The notes under the pieces were generated by a model. That model had not been told where the DNA came from. It saw nothing but the letters and a program-made list of their open reading frames with translations, and made no database searches. A program made the translations under genes and the position numbers. From NCBI RefSeq assembly GCF_900187445.1, contig NZ_FYEB01000002.1:25412-89411 (forward strand): a DNA stretch of 64,000 nt, read 5' to 3'. This document shows positions 8,902 through 17,115 of this stretch, piece by piece. Numbering within the stretch: the stretch's first letter is position 1; each line of letters opens with the position of its first letter. Source of the DNA: Pseudomonas sp. Irchel s3b2 (GTDB taxonomy: Bacteria; Pseudomonadota; Gammaproteobacteria; Pseudomonadales; Pseudomonadaceae).

Positions 8902-9528
8902 ATGCTAGCCATCAAACTCTACAACTTTCCCCGTTCTGGCCATGCTCACCGGGTAGAGCTGATGCTGTCTTTGTTGCAACTGCCGACCGAACTGATCTTT
9001 GTCGATTTGGCCAAGGGCGCCCACAAGCAAGCGGATTTTCTGGCGCTCAACCCATTTGGTCAGGTTCCGGTGATTGATGATCAAGGCGTGGTGCTGGCCG
9101 ATTCCAACGCGATCCTGGTCTACCTTGCGTTGAAATACGGCAACGGTCACTGGCTGCCAACCGACCCGGTCGGTGCGGCCAAGGTTCAGCGTTGGTTGTC
9201 GGTCGCCGCCGGGCCGATTGCCTTTGGCCCTGCCAGGGCAAGGCTGATCACTGTGTTTGGTGCGCCTTACAACGCGCAAGAGGTGATCGCTTATGCCCAA
9301 ACCTGGCTCAAAGTGATCGATCAGGAACTGGGTGCAACGCCCTATCTGGTCGGTAGCGAGCCGACCATCGCCGACATTGCCGCGTACAGCTACATCGCTC
9401 ATGCACCGGAAGGCAATGTGTCGCTGGAGGACTACGCCAACATTCGCGCGTGGCTGGCGCGGATTGAAGCTTTGCCAGGGTTTGTCGGCATGCCGCGCAC
9501 CGTCGCCGGTTTGCAAAAAACTGCCTGA
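8902..9528 (+). CDS. Glutathione S-transferase family protein
   Basis: The 208-residue protein has an N-terminal thioredoxin-fold half (about 2-82) with the [11 protein letters not shown] cis-proline segment and the [12 protein letters not shown] glutathione-contact segment, then an all-helical half (about 90-205). An ATG at 8902 gives the standard GST N-terminus [16 protein letters not shown], where Ser12 is a candidate activating residue. The substrate is unknown. It may be controlled by the LysR gene just upstream. Confidence 0.92.
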   Translation: MLAIKLYNFPRSGHAHRVELMLSLLQLPTELIFVDLAKGAHKQADFLALNPFGQVPVIDDQGVVLADSNAILVYLALKYGNGHWLPTDPVGAAKVQRWLSVAAGPIAFGPARARLITVFGAPYNAQEVIAYAQTWLKVIDQELGATPYLVGSEPTIADIAAYSYIAHAPEGNVSLEDYANIRAWLARIEALPGFVGMPRTVAGLQKTA

Positions 9529-9591
9529 TGTTCACGACCCGACTCGGTCGGGCCGTTCTTATTGCGCGAGGAGCGCAGGGGAGAAGCCGTT

Positions 9592-10548
9592 ATGGAACGT
9601 TCACCTTGGCACGCAGGCGAGAAACAGTTGCAGGCTCGCGTGGGTGTCGCCGAGCGAATGGACGAATTAGGTCGTAGGGTGATTCGCAGCGAGATGCCGG
9701 ATCAGCACCGCACGTTCTATCAGCAACTGCCGTTCATGCTGTACGGCGCGGTGGATGCTGACGGCAATCCTTGGGCCAGCATTCTTGAAGGGGCGCCGGG
9801 TTTTGCCCATTCTCCAGAGCCTGCGCTGTTGCAGTTCGGCAGCCTGCCTGGCCGCGACGACCCTGCGCAATTGCAAGACGGGGCGGCGATCGGTCTGCTC
9901 GGTATCGAGCTGCACACCCGACGTCGCAACCGTCTCAATGGTCGAATCGGCGCTGTAACGGCGAGCGGCTTCGAGGTGAAGGTGGAGCAATCTTTCGGCA
10001 ATTGCCCGCAGTACATTCAATTGCGCCAGTTTCGCTCGGTTCCCTTGGCGGATCCGACGACCCGTATCGCGCAGCACCTCAATGGGCTGGATGACGCGGC
10101 CAAAGCCATGATCGCCGGCGCTGATACCTTCTTTGTCGCCAGTTATGTGGACGTCGATGGCCAACGCTCTGTGGACGTTTCTCATCGGGGTGGACAGGCG
10201 GGTTTCGTCCAGGTAGAGGGCAATCGCCTGACCATCCCGGACTTCGCCGGCAACCTATTCTTCAATACCTTGGGCAACCTGCTGACCAATCCTCGAGCCG
10301 GTTTGCTATTCATCGATTTCGATTCGGGTGACTTGCTGCACCTCAGCGGTCGTACGCAAATCATCCTCGAAGGCCCTCAGGTCGAAGCCTTTCAAGGGGC
10401 CGAGCGGTTGTGGACATTCGAGGTGGAGCGCGTGGTGCGTCGGCCCGCGGCGCTGGCCTTGCGCTGGCGCTTTGACGGTGTGTCACCCAAAAGTTTGCTG
10501 ACCGGTACTTGGGCGCAGGCGAATGCTCGTCTGCGAGCTCAGGTTTAG
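9592..10548 (+). CDS. PNPOx-like flavin-binding family protein
   Basis: The 318-residue protein fits the pyridoxamine-phosphate-oxidase-like (split-barrel) family of flavin proteins. Supporting segments are the repeated domain pieces FMLYGAVDADGNPWASILEG and FFVASYVDVDGQRSVDVSHRGG, and the C-terminal FFNTLGNLLTNPRAGLLFIDF. I chose ATG 9592, which has AGGGGAGA upstream, over the TTG at 9562. It follows the GST-like gene by 63 bp on the same strand and may be co-transcribed. Redox or detoxification work is plausible; the substrate is unknown. Confidence 0.82.
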   Translation: MERSPWHAGEKQLQARVGVAERMDELGRRVIRSEMPDQHRTFYQQLPFMLYGAVDADGNPWASILEGAPGFAHSPEPALLQFGSLPGRDDPAQLQDGAAIGLLGIELHTRRRNRLNGRIGAVTASGFEVKVEQSFGNCPQYIQLRQFRSVPLADPTTRIAQHLNGLDDAAKAMIAGADTFFVASYVDVDGQRSVDVSHRGGQAGFVQVEGNRLTIPDFAGNLFFNTLGNLLTNPRAGLLFIDFDSGDLLHLSGRTQIILEGPQVEAFQGAERLWTFEVERVVRRPAALALRWRFDGVSPKSLLTGTWAQANARLRAQV

Positions 10549-10549
10549 A

Positions 10550-10627
10550 AAAAGATCGCAGCCTTCGGCAGCTCCTACAGGGTGTAAACAAATCCTGCGT
10601 AGGAGCTGCCGAAGGCTGCGATCTTTT
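10550..10627. repeat. REP-type inverted repeat, 29-bp perfect arms
   Basis: Arms at 10550-10578 and 10599-10627 are exact reverse complements around a 20-base spacer. The arm contains GCAGCCTTCGGCAGCTCCTA, the common Pseudomonas extragenic repeat core. It begins two bases after the preceding stop codon and could protect the mRNA end or act as a terminator. Confidence 0.9.
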
Positions 10628-10764
10628 GATCTTCAGGCAGTCCTACAGACGATGATTTTAGGGGGAGGTTTCCGACAAGTTTTGACGGTTGTCGGTCGGA
10701 AATGCGCTGGATAGGCTTTGGGGGGCGCTGCAAATTCAGTGATCGGGTTTGGTCGCCCAGGTTT

Positions 10765-10924
10765 AGAATGGCGCACTTTTATGCTTGCTTCATGGCGAGC
10801 TGTGCGTGGGAGGGCTTAGGCCCTGCCGGGTTCCATTCCCTGGTCGACCAACCCGCGTATGGTTCGCCACCCTTCTGCTTGGTCGCAGAGTTGGCGAACT
10901 CCAGTCCTCGAATGGAGTTTCATC
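10765..10924 (+). promoter_or_regulatory. Structured leader of the DUF6124 gene with two competing hairpins
   Basis: A TAGAAT -10-like hexamer lies at 10765-10770. Hairpin 1 pairs GTTCGCCA (10862-10869) with TGGCGAAC (10892-10899), with an inner CTGC/GCAG stem. Hairpin 2 pairs AACTCC (10897-10902) with GGAGTT (10914-10919), which contains the ribosome binding site of the ATG at 10925. The two hairpins share bases 10897-10899 and cannot both be complete, so the leader could switch between an open and a masked ribosome binding site. The remaining 10628-10764 shows no other feature. Confidence 0.45.
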
Positions 10925-11302
10925 ATGTTCAAAGCAACACCGAATCCCCCGGAAACCGAAGACGTTTCCCCCTACGAATCCAACGATTCAAAAAGATTCC
11001 ACGATGCCGCTAACCGCGCGCTCGATCACTACCTCAATCCAGCCGCCCTCAAATCACCCGCGACCCGCAAACCGAGCACGATGTATATGATTGCGCCGGA
11101 TATCAAAGACGAAGACCTGTTGGCCCACACCTGTGAATCGTTGGCCCAGGCCAGTGTGATGGCGAGTGATTTTGCGGGGTATCTGGAAGGGCCGCACCGG
11201 CATACGGCCATGGCGATTCAACAGATCGTCATGCTGGCCGAACTGGCGGTGAACCGGATGCTGGATAACGTGGGCGTACCAAAACCTGCGCCGCACAGCT
11301 GA
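10925..11302 (+). CDS. DUF6124 family protein, function unknown
   Basis: This 125-residue soluble protein begins MFKATPNPPETEDVSPYESND, a start I associate with the Pseudomonas DUF6124 family, of which fluorescens-group genomes carry several copies. GGAG at 10914-10917 is eight bases before the ATG. The body is predicted helical, with two regions rich in Ala and Leu (about 35-60 and 75-120). No catalytic motif is visible. The upstream region can fold over the ribosome binding site. Confidence 0.8.
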   Translation: MFKATPNPPETEDVSPYESNDSKRFHDAANRALDHYLNPAALKSPATRKPSTMYMIAPDIKDEDLLAHTCESLAQASVMASDFAGYLEGPHRHTAMAIQQIVMLAELAVNRMLDNVGVPKPAPHS

Positions 11303-11318
11303 TCCAATGCGGGAATGG

Positions 11319-11440
11319 CTTTTGTGGCGAGGGAGCTTGCTCCCGCTTGAGTGCGCAGCACTCACAAATTCGGCAATAGATTGCCAGAATCCTGGGGCCG
11401 CTACGCAGCCCAGCGCGAGCAAGCTCGCTCGCCACAAAAG
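11319..11440. repeat. Paired REP elements (BIME-like)
   Basis: CTTTTGTGGCGA (11319-11330) and TCGCCACAAAAG (11429-11440) are reverse complements that enclose two smaller palindromes, GGGAGCTTGCTCCC and GCGAGCAAGCTCGC. It fills the gap between the DUF6124 gene and the convergent wbpZ, where it may end transcription from both sides. Confidence 0.88.
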
Positions 11441-11455
11441 TCCGGTCCCGCAGGT

Positions 11456-12586
11456 TTAGGCGTAGGACAGAGATTTCTCTTCCAGTAGGTCCTGATACAA
11501 CTCCGTCCACTTGCGGCCCATTTCGTCAGCCGTGAACAGCTGCCGATAACGGGCTTCTGCCTTCACGCCCATTTCGGCTGCAAGCGTCGGGTTTTCCCAC
11601 AGCGTGCGCATGGCCTCACGGAACGCCTGTGGATGACTTGGCGGCACCACCAGCCCGGTTTCGTTGTGGATGTTGATGTAGCTGGTGCCGGTGCCGATTT
11701 CGCTGGAGATCATCGGTTTGCCGTACATCGCGCCTTCAAGCAGCGAGATGCCGAACGCTTCGGAGCGCAAGTGCGACGGAAATACGATGGCGTAACTCAG
11801 TTGCAGCAGTGCGACTTTGTCTTCGTCCCCCAGACGCCCAAGAAAGTGAATATTGCGTAAACCCAATGCTGCGGCTTGAGCATGCAGTTCGGCTTCCAGC
11901 GGCCCGGCGCCAACGATGACCACCGGGTAATCCACGTCTTTCAAGGCGTCGAGCAGAATGTGCAGGCCTTTGTAATAGCGCATCACGCCCACAAACAGGA
12001 AAAACTTATCCCCAAGCGTTTGCCGCCAATGGTCCATGCGTTCGTTGTCGGGCTGTGGATAACCGGCCTTGTTCAGGCCATAGGGAATGACCCGGGTCTT
12101 GTCCTGAAACTGCTGCAACACATCACTGGTGTGCAGGTAGTTGGGGGAGGCGGCGACGATCCGGTCAGCGCTGGCGAGGAAGCGGTTCATCAGTGGCCGG
12201 TAAAGTTTGAGCAGGTGTTTCTGGCGAATGATGTCCGAGTGGTAGGTCACCACACTGGGCTTGTTCATGTTGCTGAGGAAATGCACCAGGTCCATGAACG
12301 GCCACGGGAAGTGGTAATTGACCACGTCTGCCTCAGCGGCCATTTCGCGAAATTGTTTGAAGACGCTGTAAGAAAAGCCTGTGGAAGCGAACTGAATGTC
12401 GAGTTTGGCCCGATGGACCTCGTGCTGCCCGAGCTGCACCACCGGCGGTGTCGGATCGGCACTGAGGGTCAGCACCTGACCTTCAATACCGTGCTGGGCG
12501 CCGCTTTCACATAACTGGAAGATGACTTGTTCGATCCCGCCGACCGAGTCAGGCAGGTACGTCTTGAAAAAATGAAGAACTCGCAT
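11456..12586 (-). CDS. wbpZ: WbpZ, GDP-D-rhamnose-dependent rhamnosyltransferase
   Basis: This GT4-type glycosyltransferase of 376 residues is the last gene of the CPA cluster. The GT-B fold shows the N-terminal GG loop (SVGGIEQVI), FVGVMRYYKGLHILLDAL and the EX7E-type motif SEAFGISLLEGAMYGKPMISSE. In P. aeruginosa, WbpZ adds the first D-rhamnose to the GlcNAc-diphospho-lipid primer, a cytoplasmic membrane-face reaction. The ATG directly follows the TGA of wbpY (TGAATG), so translation is coupled. Identification rests on motif, size and exact gene order. Confidence 0.93.
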   Translation of the reverse strand: MRVLHFFKTYLPDSVGGIEQVIFQLCESGAQHGIEGQVLTLSADPTPPVVQLGQHEVHRAKLDIQFASTGFSYSVFKQFREMAAEADVVNYHFPWPFMDLVHFLSNMNKPSVVTYHSDIIRQKHLLKLYRPLMNRFLASADRIVAASPNYLHTSDVLQQFQDKTRVIPYGLNKAGYPQPDNERMDHWRQTLGDKFFLFVGVMRYYKGLHILLDALKDVDYPVVIVGAGPLEAELHAQAAALGLRNIHFLGRLGDEDKVALLQLSYAIVFPSHLRSEAFGISLLEGAMYGKPMISSEIGTGTSYINIHNETGLVVPPSHPQAFREAMRTLWENPTLAAEMGVKAEARYRQLFTADEMGRKWTELYQDLLEEKSLSYA

Positions 12587-13717
12587 TCAACCTCCCATAG
12601 CCTGGCGGTAGGCGCGGGCGGTGACCTTCGCGCAACGCTCCCAGGAAAAAAGCCTTGCCTGCTGTAATCCGGCTTTTCGGCATGCCTGCCAAAGTGTTTG
12701 ATCGTCGATCAGATGGCGCATGACATCGCGCAAGCCGTCGGGATCGTCAGGTTCAATATAGTTGCCCGCAACGCCTGCGACTTCGGGCATGGCCGAGCGT
12801 CGGGTCAGGATGACCGGCGTGCCGCTGGCCATGGCCTCCAGCACCGGTAGGCCGAAGCCTTCATAGAGCGACGGAAAAATCAGCGCCCGGGCGCCCGCCA
12901 ACAGCTGCGCGACCTGCTCGTCAGGCAGATAGCCGAGCAAACACACATGACCTTTTGCCAATGCCTGATGCAGCTCATCGCTGAATTGCTCGCGCTGCCA
13001 GCCGGCCATGCCGACGATCAACAGCGGAAAACGCTGACGCAACGCTTCCGGTAGTTGGGCGTGGGCGCGCAGGGCCAGGGTCAGGTTCTTGCGTGGCTCC
13101 AGAGTGCCAACGCAGAGGAAGTATTCCCGCATCTCAACCCCATGAGCCTTGAGCACCGCATCGATGGCCTCGGGTTCACGTGGGTGGAAACGTGCCGCCA
13201 CGCCTAGCGGGGCGACCACAAAACGCTCGGCCGGCAGGGCGAAATAGTCTTGAGCTTCGTCGGCGATGTACTGCGAGTCGGTGAGAATCAGCTGCGCCTG
13301 CTGCACGCCATCGGCCAGTCGCCGCTCGATTTCTCGCAGGCGTGCCGGTGGTTGCGTTTCGGGATAGTGCAAGTGCGTCAGGTCATGCAGGGTGATGACC
13401 GTCGGGCCGTCGAATGACAGCGGCCACAGACTGGGCTCGTGATAAAGATCGATGGCCCGGGAGCGTCCTTGATCGAAGCGTTTCTGCGTCAGCCAGCGTC
13501 GCGCCTCATACGCCCCGGGTATCTGCCGCAGCAACGGTGTCAGTCGCGAATAACCCGGCATGGCCGCATCGGGTAACGAAGAACTCCAGCCCCAGCCATG
13601 GAACAGCGACAGCTCGATGTCCGGCTCACCGGCCAGGGCATTCACCAGTTCGGCGACGTAATGGCCGATACCGGTGCGCGGAGCCTGGAGAATTCGGGCG
13701 TTAAGGGCAATTCGCAT
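12587..13717 (-). CDS. wbpY: WbpY, D-rhamnosyltransferase of CPA synthesis
   Basis: This GT4-type glycosyltransferase has 376 residues from the ATG at 13717 (MRIALNARILQAPRTGIGHYV). A longer open frame to 13864 lies inside wbpX and is not used. Motifs are LCVGTLEPRKNL and the nucleotide-binding SLYEGFGLPVLEAMASGTP. In P. aeruginosa, WbpY and WbpX build the alpha-1,3/1,2 D-rhamnan repeat. It overlaps the end of wbpX by 17 bases, which argues for coupled expression. Confidence 0.93.
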   Translation of the reverse strand: MRIALNARILQAPRTGIGHYVAELVNALAGEPDIELSLFHGWGWSSSLPDAAMPGYSRLTPLLRQIPGAYEARRWLTQKRFDQGRSRAIDLYHEPSLWPLSFDGPTVITLHDLTHLHYPETQPPARLREIERRLADGVQQAQLILTDSQYIADEAQDYFALPAERFVVAPLGVAARFHPREPEAIDAVLKAHGVEMREYFLCVGTLEPRKNLTLALRAHAQLPEALRQRFPLLIVGMAGWQREQFSDELHQALAKGHVCLLGYLPDEQVAQLLAGARALIFPSLYEGFGLPVLEAMASGTPVILTRRSAMPEVAGVAGNYIEPDDPDGLRDVMRHLIDDQTLWQACRKAGLQQARLFSWERCAKVTARAYRQAMGG

Positions 13718-15068
13718 GTTGCTTCTCTTGCACCACGGGTGTTTGCGCAAGGTTGCGCAGGGTTCGTTCGGCCAGTTGCGCACTGGCTTCACGCCAGCCG
13801 ATCCAGCGCCAGTCCGCCACATTGCGGGCGGCCGGGAATTGTTGGCTGCGCTCGAATCGAGCAACCAGATCGGCCAGGCTTTGTGGTTCGGTCAAGTCGA
13901 AGTACGCCATGAACTCGCCGCCTATTTCACGGAAGACCGGGATGTCACTGCCCATGGCCGGCAAGCCGCGCTGCATGGCTTCCACCAGTGGCAGGCCGAA
14001 GCCTTCGACGTAGGAGGGAAACACCAGCGCACTGGCGTGGGAATAGGCGTGTTCGAGGCTGGTGTCGCTCAGGTCGTTAAACATGAAGAGGCGTTTGTTC
14101 AGCTCCGGGTGATTGCGCACCCGGGCGAGCAGGGCATCGCACTTCCAGCCAATGCGCCCGGCGATGCACAACCGGGCTTTCGAGCCGGCGGCCCAGGCGA
14201 GTTCGAAGGCATCCAGCAAGTAGTCGTGGTTCTTGCGCGGCTCGATGGTGCTGACCATCAGGAACACCGGTTCCGGGGTATCGAACAGCCGTGTCAGGCG
14301 TGTTTCGACGGCGGCGTTTTTTTCGTGCAGGTCCAGCTCGGAGCCCAGGTGGAAATAGTCGAACCACAAGGCATCGGCCCTGGCAGGACCCACTCGACGA
14401 TGCAGTTCATCGCGTAACTGATCGCGTACCGTGGCGGAAATCGCCACGTAGCCATCGGCGGTTTGGGTGATCCAGTCGAACCACTCGTTGAAAATCTGCA
14501 CCAGTCGCGTGTCGTAGAACTGCGGGTGGGTCAGGGGAATCAGGTCGTAGATCACCGAGACAATGCCCACGCCTTCGCGTTTGAGTTGTTCGGCCAACGG
14601 GAAGAAATCGGCGTGCCAGGACGAATCCAGCAGCACTAACTGATCGCCCGGTTGATGCTGCAGCGGCGAGCAACGTTTGGGCAGTTGATATTGATTGATT
14701 TGATCGATCAGGCGCAGCGGTACGCTGAAACCCGCCAGCGCCGTGAGGCGGTAAGCCGCGTACAGCGCGCGCCGGGTCCATCGCGATGTGCAGCGTTTGT
14801 CGAGGCGCTGGTGCAATTGCCAGAAACGATGAGCCAAACGCTCCAGACGCCCACCGAACTCCATCAGCCCATTGAAAAGCGGTATGTCCAAAGGGGCCAG
14901 GCTCAACACCCGGTAGAGCTTGCCTCTGAGCATCACCACCGGGATGCACTCAACGCCATCGACGCGCTCAGGCAACTGATTGATGACGTTGCGCACCACC
15001 CGCTGAATGCCCGAATTGACCTTGGGGTGCTGGAACACGTACGTGCATTCCACCAGAAGACGCGTCAT
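13701..15068 (-). CDS. wbpX: WbpX, D-rhamnosyltransferase of CPA synthesis
   Basis: The 455-residue glycosyltransferase is read from ATG 15068 (MTRLLVECTYVFQHPKVNSG), which overlaps the wzt stop as ATGA. The in-frame extension to 15197 lies inside wzt. Motifs are STIEPRKNHDYLLDAFELAW and PSYVEGFGLPLVEAMQRGLP. The N-terminal domain is larger than in WbpY. The size fits P. aeruginosa WbpX (about 460 residues). It polymerises D-rhamnose on the lipid carrier together with WbpY. Confidence 0.93.
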   Translation of the reverse strand: MTRLLVECTYVFQHPKVNSGIQRVVRNVINQLPERVDGVECIPVVMLRGKLYRVLSLAPLDIPLFNGLMEFGGRLERLAHRFWQLHQRLDKRCTSRWTRRALYAAYRLTALAGFSVPLRLIDQINQYQLPKRCSPLQHQPGDQLVLLDSSWHADFFPLAEQLKREGVGIVSVIYDLIPLTHPQFYDTRLVQIFNEWFDWITQTADGYVAISATVRDQLRDELHRRVGPARADALWFDYFHLGSELDLHEKNAAVETRLTRLFDTPEPVFLMVSTIEPRKNHDYLLDAFELAWAAGSKARLCIAGRIGWKCDALLARVRNHPELNKRLFMFNDLSDTSLEHAYSHASALVFPSYVEGFGLPLVEAMQRGLPAMGSDIPVFREIGGEFMAYFDLTEPQSLADLVARFERSQQFPAARNVADWRWIGWREASAQLAERTLRNLAQTPVVQEKQHANCP

Positions 15069-16318
15069 GGCGTGTTCTCCGAGACAATCGATTCGGCCGC
15101 GCGAGTAATGGTGGTTTTTGCCGCCAGCCACGAGCAGCCGACGAAGTCTTCGTGTCGGTTGTTGATCACGTGGAACACCAGGCCGTAGTCGCGCCACTCG
15201 AAATTGCGGTCCAGGTGCGAGTCCAGCCGCGACAGGCTCAGGGCCACGGAATAGTTGCCCTTGCCCAGGCCCATGACGAAGGCAAAGCGGTAGGTCAGGC
15301 GCTCGCCGGCTTGTAGATCGGTGAGGGCGAGGTCCTGACGATGGGTGTTGATGCCGTACATGGCCTGGCCGAGGCGATCCTTGATCATGAAACCCAGTAC
15401 CAGGCGTTCGATGTCTTGGCGCACTTCGACTTGCACCTCAAGCACCACCGGCTGGCCGACTTCGGCGGCATCGATGGCGCGTTCGCGCTCATCCAGCATG
15501 CGTACGCTGAGGATCCCGGCTTCACCGGTACCGGAAACGGTTTGCACCTGGCCGTCCGCGAGGATTTCCTGACGCACTGTCTGGCCTTCACGCTCGGCGA
15601 GCAGGGCGTTGTAGTAATCCATGACGGCTTCGGGTTTGCCGTGCATGGCCATGCGACCGTTTTCCAGGAGGATCGCCGAGTCGCAGATCGACTGAATCGC
15701 CGAGCGATCGTGGGACACGATCAGCAACGTGGTGCCGGCCTTGCGGAAGCTGCGGATGCGTTCGAAGCTCTTGTGCTGGAAGTAGGCATCGCCCACCGAC
15801 AGTGCTTCATCGACGATCAGGATGTCCGGGCGCCGGGCGGTGGCCACGCTGAACGCCAGACGCATCTGCATGCCGCTGGAGTAGGTGCGCACCGGATGGT
15901 CGATGGCTTCGCCGATTTCCGCGAAGTGTTCGATTTCCGGCATCAGGGCTTCGATTTCTTCGACCTGCATGCCCAGCAATTGCCCGGCCATGACCGCGTT
16001 TTGCCGACCGGTGAATTCCGGGTGAAAACCCATGCCCAGTTCCAGCAGGGCGGCGACGCGGCCTTCGAGCTGGATCTGCCCACAGGTGGGTTGGGTGGTG
16101 CCGGTGATCATCTTCAGCAAGGTACTTTTACCGGCGCCATTGACCCCGACGATGCCCACCGCTTCACCGGGAGCGATCTCGAACGCCACGTCTTGCAGCA
16201 CCCAGTGCTGGCGATGACGGATCGGCGAAAACGGGATCAGCCACTCGGCCAGTCGGCTCCAGCGCGTGGCGTATTGCTTGTAGGCCTTGCCCAGGCCGGT
16301 CACGCGTATGTGTCCCAT
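15065..16318 (-). CDS. wzt: Wzt, ATPase of the CPA ABC exporter with C-terminal glycan-binding domain
   Basis: Residues 1-240 are an ABC ATPase with Walker A GVNGAGKST, signature YSSGMQMRLAF and Walker B PDILIVDEALSVGD. Residues about 250-417 form an extra domain, as in Wzt proteins that recognise a chemically capped chain end. The protein has 417 residues. With Wzm it moves completed D-rhamnan across the inner membrane. The ATG shares one base with the wzm stop (TGATG). The divergent operon at 20873-26599 encodes methyltransferases that could make the cap this domain reads. Confidence 0.95.
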   Translation of the reverse strand: MGHIRVTGLGKAYKQYATRWSRLAEWLIPFSPIRHRQHWVLQDVAFEIAPGEAVGIVGVNGAGKSTLLKMITGTTQPTCGQIQLEGRVAALLELGMGFHPEFTGRQNAVMAGQLLGMQVEEIEALMPEIEHFAEIGEAIDHPVRTYSSGMQMRLAFSVATARRPDILIVDEALSVGDAYFQHKSFERIRSFRKAGTTLLIVSHDRSAIQSICDSAILLENGRMAMHGKPEAVMDYYNALLAEREGQTVRQEILADGQVQTVSGTGEAGILSVRMLDERERAIDAAEVGQPVVLEVQVEVRQDIERLVLGFMIKDRLGQAMYGINTHRQDLALTDLQAGERLTYRFAFVMGLGKGNYSVALSLSRLDSHLDRNFEWRDYGLVFHVINNRHEDFVGCSWLAAKTTITRAAESIVSENTP

Positions 16319-17115
16319 CAGAGTTCATCCACCATTTCGCCGACCCGCTGACGAAACAGTCGCAGCCCGATCACGCAGAACAACAGACCGATCACGAAGA
16401 TCGGCAACAGCGAACTCCAGACCGGCCATTGGCCGTAGAGGAACAGGTTCTGGTAACTGCCAATCAGGTTCGTTAGCGGGTTGAGTTGCAACAGCCGCTG
16501 GACCCACTCGGGCAGGATGCTCATCGGGTACACGATCGGCGTGAGCCAGAACCAGAATTGCAGGCAGATGCCGAAGAGTTGCCCGACATCGCGAAAGAAC
16601 ACGTTCAGCACGCCGAGGATCATTCCCAGCCCGGCGCAGAACATCACCTGCAGCGCCATCAGCGGTAGCAACGCCAGCAGGGCCATGCCCGGCAGGCGCC
16701 CGGTGATCAGCAGAAAGCCCAGGAACAGCCCGATGATGATCGCGAAATTGATGCCGGCATTGAACAGCACGATCACCGGCAGGCAGATTCTGGGGAAGCT
16801 GATTTTCTTCAGCAGGTTGGCGTTTTCCAGAAACATGTTCTGGCTGCGCAGGGTGATTTCCGAGAACAGACCCCAGGTCAGCAACCCGGCACAGAGATAG
16901 ATGCTGTAGGCCATGCCGTCATCCACACCCGGCAAACGTGCGCGCATGATGTGGGAGAAAATCACCGTGTAGACGATGATCATCGACAGTGGGTTGAGTA
17001 CGGTCCACAGGGCACCGAACAGCGAATTGCGATAACGCGCTTGAAACTCTCGCTTGACGCTACCGAGGATGAAACCACGATAGCTCCACAGCGAACGATA
17101 CAGGGAAAGCAGCAT
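16318..17115 (-). CDS. wzm: Wzm, permease of the CPA ABC exporter
   Basis: The 265-residue ABC-2 type membrane protein has about six hydrophobic segments. Its N-terminus is amphipathic and enters the SVKREFQARYRNSLFGALW coupling segment typical of polysaccharide exporters. The ATG directly follows the wbpW stop (TGAATG). It forms the transmembrane half of the transporter with Wzt. Confidence 0.95.
   Translation of the reverse strand: MLLSLYRSLWSYRGFILGSVKREFQARYRNSLFGALWTVLNPLSMIIVYTVIFSHIMRARLPGVDDGMAYSIYLCAGLLTWGLFSEITLRSQNMFLENANLLKKISFPRICLPVIVLFNAGINFAIIIGLFLGFLLITGRLPGMALLALLPLMALQVMFCAGLGMILGVLNVFFRDVGQLFGICLQFWFWLTPIVYPMSILPEWVQRLLQLNPLTNLIGSYQNLFLYGQWPVWSSLLPIFVIGLLFCVIGLRLFRQRVGEMVDEL

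Noticed and set aside
13718..13864. N-terminal extension of wbpY
   Set aside because: It lies inside wbpX. The MRIALNARIL start is the normal GT4 N-terminus.
15069..15197. N-terminal extension of wbpX
   Set aside because: The extra 43 residues lie inside wzt, are of low-complexity composition, and skip the ATGA overlap start that gives the standard protein length.
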